From: Natronobiforma cellulositropha
Lineage (GTDB): Archaea > Halobacteriota > Halobacteria > Halobacteriales > Natrialbaceae
NCBI RefSeq assembly: GCF_025629245.1
Contig: NZ_JANZXN010000006.1
Location: forward strand, 124,001 to 188,000
DNA length: 64,000 bases
Direction of reading: 5' to 3'
The translations under genes were made by a program, and so were the position numbers. The notes below the pieces were generated by a model, which did not search any database, was not told the origin of the DNA, and worked only from the letters and a program-made list of their open reading frames with translations. Below are positions 59,049 through 64,000 of this stretch, piece after piece (the first letter of the stretch is position 1; every line of letters begins with the position of its first letter).

Positions 59049-60773
59049 ATGACGACGACAGACGATACCGACGGCGGCTACGGCAGACGGACGGTACTCG
59101 GTGGCCTGCTCGCCGCGGGCGGACTCGCCGGGCTATCGATGCTCGAGAGACCCCTGACCGAGAGTGCACAGGCACAACAGCCCACACAACGACAGCCGGT
59201 GACGATCACGGCGAGTCCCGCGACGACCGCGAGTGCAGCGACGTACACGATCACGGTCAGAGACGTGGCCGCTCGAGACGGCCAGTCGAACGTCGACCAG
59301 GTCGCCCTCGACTTCCGCGGCACGGGGATGGACTTCAACACGGTCGACCGGGCCGACGTCACCCTCGTGAAGAATCCGGCGACCGACCCGACGCCGCTGG
59401 TCGTGACGAAGACCCGGACGGCACTGGCTGGCGAGCAGCCCACTATCGGGATCAGTCGCGCGTCCGGACAGCCGCCGCTCACGGAAGGCGACACACTCAG
59501 AATCGTTATCTCGGGCGTGGAGAACCCCGCGAGCGCCGCCCAGTACGTCGTCGGCGTCCGCCTCAACGAGCTGGCGACCGGCCAGCGTGCGGGTGCGCTC
59601 GACGCCCGAACCGGCGCGTTCACCATCACCGACGAGACCGGGACGATCACCGGGACGGTCACGAGCGACGGCGAACCGGTCACCGGAGAGGTCACCGTCA
59701 CCGACGAGGACGGGACCGTCCTGGGCGTGACGACGCCGGACGAGACCGGTGCGTACGAACTCGAGGGCATCCTCCCCGACACGTACGACGTCGTCGCCTC
59801 CGGTCCCGGCTTCGAGGAAACCACCGTCATCGGCGTCGACGTGAGCGAAGGCGAAGAGACCGCCGCCGAGATCGACCTCCTGCCCGAGGAGACGGCGATC
59901 GACGTCGAAGCGATCGACGTCCCGGAGACGGTGGCCGTCGGCGACACCATCGACGCTGACGTGACGCTCACCAACGACGGCATCGAGACCGGGACGGAGA
60001 CGGTGACGGTCGACCTCGTCGAAGCCGACGGCGACGTGGCCGACTCGGTCACGGTCGACGTCACGCTCGGACCCGGCGAGTCGACGACCGTCGAGACGAG
60101 TTTCGAGACCGACGACCTCGATCCGATGGAGTACGGGGTGCGACCCTCGACCGAGGAGACCGTCGACGCCGAGTACCTCACCGTCGTCGAAGAGCCGGAC
60201 GCCATCGCGGTCGAACTCACCAGCGTCGACAGCCCCCGCGCAGTCGGCCAGGTCGTCCGCGCGACGGCGGTCGTCTCGAACAACGGCCAGCGCATGGCGA
60301 CCCAGTACGCCGACCTCAGCATCGGCGGCCAGCCAGTCGACTCCCGGACGGTGACCCTCGGACCCGGCGCGTCGAGTACCGTCGTCTACACCGCGAGCAC
60401 CACCGGGCTGGCCGCTGGCGCACACGACGTGCAGGTCCAGGCCGGTGCGGCGAGCGACAGTGGCCGCCTCGAGTTACACGAGCCACCCGCCGTCGGCATC
60501 GCCTCGGTCGATGCCCCGCCAACCGTCCGGCGCGGCGACCAGGTCGCGATAGCGGTCGAACTCACCAACACCGGCGACGTCGTCACCACCCAGAGCGTAT
60601 CGGCGGTCGTCCAGGGACGCACCGTCGCGACCCGCAGCGTCACCCTCGGTCCCGGCACGAGTCGAACGGTCCGCCTCGCCTGGCGAACCGGCACCCTCCG
60701 CCTCGGGCCGTACGAACTCACCGTCGTCACCGAGAACGACGAACGCGAGGTGAGCCTGACGATCGTCAGATAG
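59049..60773 (+). CDS. Tat-exported surface protein with carboxypeptidase-regulatory and CARDB-type domains
   Basis: The 574-residue protein has a Tat signal (RRTVLGGLLAAGGLAGLSML, residues 13-32). An N-terminal cohesin-like or SipW-like region follows (residues about 50-180). Next comes a carboxypeptidase-regulatory-like domain (GTITGTVTSDGEPVTGEVTV), then three CARDB-like Ig domains (repeated ETVAVGDTIDADVTLTND, RAVGQVVRATAVVSNNG, TVRRGDQVAIAVELTNTGD, each followed by LGPGxS). It lacks a C-terminal anchor, so it is secreted or loosely bound. Probably structural or adhesive; no enzyme motif. Confidence 0.82.
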   Translation: MTTTDDTDGGYGRRTVLGGLLAAGGLAGLSMLERPLTESAQAQQPTQRQPVTITASPATTASAATYTITVRDVAARDGQSNVDQVALDFRGTGMDFNTVDRADVTLVKNPATDPTPLVVTKTRTALAGEQPTIGISRASGQPPLTEGDTLRIVISGVENPASAAQYVVGVRLNELATGQRAGALDARTGAFTITDETGTITGTVTSDGEPVTGEVTVTDEDGTVLGVTTPDETGAYELEGILPDTYDVVASGPGFEETTVIGVDVSEGEETAAEIDLLPEETAIDVEAIDVPETVAVGDTIDADVTLTNDGIETGTETVTVDLVEADGDVADSVTVDVTLGPGESTTVETSFETDDLDPMEYGVRPSTEETVDAEYLTVVEEPDAIAVELTSVDSPRAVGQVVRATAVVSNNGQRMATQYADLSIGGQPVDSRTVTLGPGASSTVVYTASTTGLAAGAHDVQVQAGAASDSGRLELHEPPAVGIASVDAPPTVRRGDQVAIAVELTNTGDVVTTQSVSAVVQGRTVATRSVTLGPGTSRTVRLAWRTGTLRLGPYELTVVTENDEREVSLTIVR

Positions 60774-60796
60774 CGCAGGACACACCGACGGACGAC

Positions 60797-61291
60797 TCAG
60801 ATCGCGCGTGCGTACCGCACCACTCGCTCGTCACCGTCGAACGACTCCACCCACTCCTCACCGGCGACCGCGAATCCCTTCGCCTCGTAGAACGACCGCC
60901 CGATCCGATTCTCCGGGGCGACCAGTACCTCGATACGAGCGGCTCCCGCCTCCCTCGCGAGTGCGAGCGCTCGCTCGAGCAACGCCGAACCATACCCCTC
61001 ACCCCAGTGAGCCGGGTCGACGTAGATACTCGAGAGGGAAGCAACGTCCCCATCCAGCTCGATCGAGCAGTAGCCCCGAACCTCGTCGACGTCGGCGACG
61101 AGGTACGTCGTGGCTGGCCGCTCGATCCCCGCCTCGATCCGCTCGGGCGCGTACCACTCCGCGAGCGCCCGCCGGATCGCGTCCGCCTCGAGAAAGTCAC
61201 TGTAGGCAGCGTGCCAGGCCGCCTCGGCGATCGACCGAATCGCCGGTACGTCCTCGGCTCCTGCACGACGAACCGTCAGCGTATCGTCCAT
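60797..61291 (-). CDS. GNAT N-acetyltransferase
   Basis: The 164-residue protein starts MDDTLTVRRAGAEDVPAIRSIAEAAW. It contains the GNAT motif A region LSSIYVDPAHWGEGYGSALLERALALAREAGAARIEVLVAPEN in segments, with the acetyl-CoA pyrophosphate-binding loop GEGYGS, and a C-terminal FYEAKGF. It transfers an acetyl group from acetyl-CoA to an amine or protein N-terminus. ATG 61291 is the natural start; an extension upstream would run into the simple-sequence array. Confidence 0.92.
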   Translation of the reverse strand: MDDTLTVRRAGAEDVPAIRSIAEAAWHAAYSDFLEADAIRRALAEWYAPERIEAGIERPATTYLVADVDEVRGYCSIELDGDVASLSSIYVDPAHWGEGYGSALLERALALAREAGAARIEVLVAPENRIGRSFYEAKGFAVAGEEWVESFDGDERVVRYARAI

Positions 61292-61442
61292 ACGCCGACC
61301 GATTGCGACCACAGTGAAGAACCTGGTGGCGGTGTGCACCTGAGTGACACTGGTGCAGACAGCACCGGCCAGTTGGGAGGTCGTATCGTCCCGTCGACCC
61401 GCAGCGGACGGCCATCCGCACGACCGCTCGAGTGTGCCGGTT

Positions 61443-61610
61443 GTCGGTAGTCGGTCGGTCGGTAGTCGGTAGTCGGTCGGTCGGTGGTCGGTAGTCGGTA
61501 GTCGGTCGGTCGGTGGTCGGTAGTCGATAGTCGGTCGGTCGGTCGGTGGTCGGTAGTCGATAGTCGGTCGGTCGGTCGGTGGTCGGTAGTCGGTAGTCGG
61601 TCGGTCGGTG
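61443..61610. repeat. GGTCGGTAGTCGG-type simple tandem array
   Basis: About 168 bases are composed almost entirely of CGGT and AGT units (GTCGGTCGGTAGTCGGTAGT and close variants), organised in irregular higher-order copies of roughly 40-55 bases. It is not a CRISPR: there are no unique spacers and no leader. It is likely a slippage-prone array between the GNAT gene and the FilR1-type gene. It could form structured single-strand DNA or vary in length between strains. Confidence 0.85.
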
Positions 61611-61691
61611 GCTGACCCGACGAAACCGCCTCTCACTCGAGTCCCCCTCGTTCGTTGTGACCCTTAATGTGAGCCAGCACGTACCACAGGC

Positions 61692-62510
61692 ATGGATGCG
61701 ACACTCGACGACATCGGATTCCTCGTCGGTTCGGACCACCGTATCGGGGTCCTCGACACGCTGCTGGAGGGGGCGTGCGACCGGGACGATCTGCGCGCCG
61801 CAACTGGGGCGTCGTCGCCGACGATGGGACGGATCCTCACCGATTTCCAGGACCGCCACTGGATCGAACGGGATGGACGGCAGTACCAGCTAACCGGACT
61901 CGGCACGTTCGTCGCGACCCGGTTCGAGGCGTTTCGGACCGCGATGGCACAGCAGCGTCGCCTCCGCGAGGTCTGGTCGTGGCTGCCCCACGAAATCGAG
62001 GGGTTCAGCGTCGAGTTGGTCACCGACGTAGCGGTCTCCCAGCCGGGACCGGGATATCCCTACGCGCCTGTCGAACGCCTCACGGAGTTCATCACGACGA
62101 CGGAAACGATGCGCGGCTTTGGCATGGCACTCCTCAAGTCGGGGAATCTGGAACCGTTTTTCGACCGCATCCTGGATGGCCTGGCGTGTGAATACATCTA
62201 TCCGCCAGCCGTGTTCGAAGGTCTCCTCGAGTGGGACGAGCAACTGGTCCTCGATGCGGTGAGACGCGACAACTACACCGTCTTGTTACACGACGGGCTG
62301 CCGCTCGACCAGCGGTGTGGAATCTGCTTGTTCGACGACAGCGTCAGTATCTGCTGTTACAACCCGGAGACAGGGGCGTTACAGTCGCTCGTCGACACCG
62401 AGAGCGATGCGATGCAGACGTGGGCAACGACCCACTACGAAGCGCTCCGAGCCGAGGCCCGACCGCTCGACGACGCAGCCGACCTCCGCTCGAGCGACTC
62501 GGTCCACTGA
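61692..62510 (+). CDS. Winged-helix transcriptional regulator with FilR1-like middle domain
   Basis: The 272-residue protein has an N-terminal HTH (LVGSDHRIGVLDTLLEGACDRDDLRAATGASSPTMGRIL in segments). The middle/C-terminal domain matches the PF08350 type found in archaeal FilR1 regulators: GFSVELVTDVAVSQPGPGYPYAPVERL, YIYPPAVFEGLLEWDE, NYTVLLHDGLPLDQRCGICLFDD. Haloarchaea encode many such regulators with unknown ligands. It lies next to the tandem array and upstream of a methyltransferase gene. Confidence 0.88.
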   Translation: MDATLDDIGFLVGSDHRIGVLDTLLEGACDRDDLRAATGASSPTMGRILTDFQDRHWIERDGRQYQLTGLGTFVATRFEAFRTAMAQQRRLREVWSWLPHEIEGFSVELVTDVAVSQPGPGYPYAPVERLTEFITTTETMRGFGMALLKSGNLEPFFDRILDGLACEYIYPPAVFEGLLEWDEQLVLDAVRRDNYTVLLHDGLPLDQRCGICLFDDSVSICCYNPETGALQSLVDTESDAMQTWATTHYEALRAEARPLDDAADLRSSDSVH

Positions 62511-62608
62511 TCGGCGCCACCCGGCTCAGTTGATCGCTCCCGCGCCTCCATCGCGTCTGCGTTCGCACTCTCGGGTCGTCTCAGCCCCGACAGCCGCGCT
62601 TTCACGGC

Positions 62609-62622
62609 GTGAAATATTTCAC
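62609..62622. promoter_or_regulatory. Palindrome GTGAAATATTTCAC upstream of methyltransferase gene
   Basis: A perfect 14-base palindrome lies about 50 bases upstream of the ATG at 62673 and overlaps an AT-rich promoter-like stretch. It may be an operator for the FilR1-type regulator encoded immediately upstream (61692-62510), or for another winged-helix protein. This is positional inference. Confidence 0.5.
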
Positions 62623-62672
62623 TAGACAGTTATACGTCTGTCTGCAGCGTACGACGCTCCTGGTGTACGCGT

Positions 62673-63524
62673 ATGAACGATCACGGCAACCACTCAGCCG
62701 GCTGGCAGCTCACACAGAGTGCTCCCGAGGCCTACGAACAGTATCTGATACCGCCGATGTTCGCACCGTGGGCTGACCGACTCGTCGAAACGAGTGCGGC
62801 CCACGAAGGGGACCGGGTCCTGGACGTCGCGTGCGGGACCGGGATCGTAGCCCGGCGTGTAGCGACCGAGGTCGGTACCAGCGGCTCCGTCGTCGGACTC
62901 GACATCAACGAGGGGATGCTCGCCGTCGCGGCGGAAGCCGCCGCCGACAGCCAGCCACCGATCGAGTGGCGACAGGCCGACGCGACGGACCTACCGTTCG
63001 CCGACGCGCGCTTCGACGTCGTCTGCTGTCAGCAGGCCCTCCAGTTCTTCGACGACCCTGGCGCGGCACTCGAGGAGATGCGACGAGTTCTCACACCGAG
63101 CGGGCGCCTCGCAGCGAGTGTCTGGCGACCGCTCGAGTACCACCCTGCGTACGTGGTGTTGGCCGACGCTCTGGAGCGTCACATCGGTGAGGACGCCGGG
63201 GCAATGATGCGCTCTCCGTTCCCCTCGTGGGAGCAGGCGGACCTCCGAACGCTCGCTCTGGACGGCGGGTTCGACGACGTATCGGTCACCATCGAGATCG
63301 GGTCCGTGCGCTATCCGTCGGTCGAAGAATTCGTCCGCCGAGAGGCCGCAAGCTCACCACTGGCCGACCGACTCGCGGCCAGTGACCGAGAGACGCGGGA
63401 CGAACTGGTTCAGGACGTCGCGACTGCGCTGGACACCTACACCGACGACGACGGTATCGTCTCGCCGATGGAATCGTACGTCTGCACCGCAGAGCGGAGT
63501 GTCGACGACGTACACGAGACGTAG
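62673..63524 (+). CDS. Class I SAM-dependent methyltransferase
   Basis: The 283-residue protein has motif I VLDVACGTGIVARRVA, the acidic post-I VVGLDINEGML, motif II region FDVVCCQQALQFFDD, and motif III RVLTPSGRLAAS, as in UbiE/COQ5-type enzymes. It probably methylates a small molecule or lipid quinone. It is preceded by AT-rich GTGAAATATTTCACTAGAC at 62609-62627, which contains the inverted repeat GTGAAATATTTCAC. No membrane segment. Confidence 0.9.
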   Translation: MNDHGNHSAGWQLTQSAPEAYEQYLIPPMFAPWADRLVETSAAHEGDRVLDVACGTGIVARRVATEVGTSGSVVGLDINEGMLAVAAEAAADSQPPIEWRQADATDLPFADARFDVVCCQQALQFFDDPGAALEEMRRVLTPSGRLAASVWRPLEYHPAYVVLADALERHIGEDAGAMMRSPFPSWEQADLRTLALDGGFDDVSVTIEIGSVRYPSVEEFVRREAASSPLADRLAASDRETRDELVQDVATALDTYTDDDGIVSPMESYVCTAERSVDDVHET

Positions 63525-63639
63525 CGTGCCATCCGTCCGGTCCCGAACGATCACCGGTACGACGGTGCCGGTCTCGAGTCGTTCCACTTCTTACGCTCAC
63601 GGCGACTCGCTTCGCTCGTCGTCTCGTTCGCGAGAGAAG

Positions 63640-63713
63640 TGCCGCCTCCCGGATTTGAACCGGGGACAGCTCGATCTTCAGTCGAGTGCTCTCCCAGTCT
63701 GAGCTAAGGCGGC
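63640..63713 (-). tRNA. tRNA-Phe (GAA anticodon)
   Basis: The 74-base minus-strand sequence folds as a cloverleaf. The acceptor stem GCCGCCT pairs with AGGCGGC, with discriminator A. The D arm has TTAGCTCAGACTGGGAGAGC. The anticodon stem CTCGA/TCGAG encloses CTGAAGA (anticodon GAA). The T arm has CCGGTTCAAATCCGG. CCA is not encoded and no intron is seen. Confidence 0.95.
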
Positions 63714-63938
63714 TCAACACTCACTCGGTCGATGGGACAAAAAAGGATTTCGAATGCCGTGCGCGGTCAGCGCTCGAGTACCCTCGTCGAAAAACGGCCA
63801 CGAACACCCACAGAAAGTTGAACATACACCAATGGTAATTCGATACTGTGTACGGGTAGCCACCGTCCACCCCCGTCGCGTGTTGGAAGTTCAGATATTC
63901 AAGACACCCTTTTCCGCTCCGGAGAGTAATTGTGGGTT

Positions 63939-64000
63939 ATGGAAGCGCTTGCCACGAACAGCCAGTCCGACGAACTCACGGCGGACACGATTCTCGAGCT
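63939..64000 (+). CDS. Partial CDS, N-terminus of probable DUF7344-type protein
   Basis: The frame from ATG 63939 encodes 20 residues (MEALATNSQSDELTADTILE) before the window ends. The phrase LTADTILEL is typical of haloarchaeal DUF7344 winged-helix-like proteins, where LSNxRRR usually follows. That continuation is not visible, so the family call is tentative. Confidence 0.5.
   Translation, partial: MEALATNSQSDELTADTILE

Noticed and set aside
61443-61610. Possible CRISPR array
   Set aside because: Units are short and contiguous, with no unique spacers and no cas genes in the window.
61292-61636. N-terminal extension of the GNAT protein rich in PTDYR repeats
   Set aside because: The extension is only a translation of the simple-sequence array; the GNAT domain begins naturally at the ATG at 61291.

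Overview
The window is chromosomal DNA of a halophilic archaeon, most likely class Halobacteria and order Natrialbales-like (inference). The evidence is high G+C with a very frequent CTCGAG hexamer, strongly acidic proteins, many genes whose start codon lies 27-31 bases after a TATA box (leaderless transcripts), Tat-type signal peptides, the archaeal tRNA methyltransferase TrmY, a SAMP/MoaD-like modifier, haloarchaeal CspA proteins, and tRNA genes without encoded CCA.

Layout. 0.4-5.7 kb: surface-polysaccharide genes (phosphodiesterase-like enzyme, flippase, deacetylase lipoprotein). 6-8.7 kb: an ABC-2 type transporter operon ending in its own winged-helix regulator, with a palindromic operator in the promoter. 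8.9-15.4 kb: cold-shock protein, a degenerate cupredoxin/FG-GAP protein, a tungsten aldehyde ferredoxin oxidoreductase with a MoaD-like protein, a MazEF pair and a DCC-family protein. 15.6-18.5 kb: a low-G+C island of three unrecognised genes, the last a membrane protein, followed by a degraded stretch with a copy of the 3' end of the neighbouring tRNA-Pro. 19.2-29.4 kb: trmY, then a membrane-associated MoxR / DUF58 / DUF4350 / DUF4129 module bracketed by two DUF457-type membrane hydrolases. 29.6-45.3 kb: a mosaic glycan cluster (GT2, flippase, methyltransferase-kinase fusion, GT-C-like protein, DUF1616 protein, sulfatase-fold enzyme, three GT4 enzymes, a second phosphodiesterase-like enzyme) punctuated by a family of short non-autonomous insertion elements. 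45.4-56.1 kb: a lasso peptide biosynthetic cluster. 56.4-64 kb: small zinc finger, sugar epimerase, SHOCT membrane protein, second CspA, Tat-exported surface protein, GNAT acetyltransferase, a simple-sequence array, FilR1-type regulator, methyltransferase, tRNA-Phe.

The most striking system is the lasso peptide cluster. It has two asparagine-synthetase-like cyclases lacking the N-terminal glutaminase Cys, one PqqD-like leader-binding protein (B1), one transglutaminase-fold leader peptidase (B2), an ABC exporter (D), a PF14907-type nucleotidyltransferase, two HPr-kinase-like kinases, and three precursor genes of 47-49 codons. All three precursors carry the spacing Y-x2-P-x-(L/V)-x3-G-x5-T of lasso leaders. 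One has a textbook core (Thr at -2, Gly1, Asp8). The other two are paralogues whose predicted first core residue is Gln, or whose core starts later at Gly with Glu9. The gene content matches the bacterial paeninodin type (kinase plus nucleotidyltransferase) but sits in an archaeal genome with TATA-driven, mostly leaderless promoters. The second candidate is the three-gene low-G+C island at 15.6-18.5 kb, which has the look of a mobile defence locus but no domain I can name with confidence.
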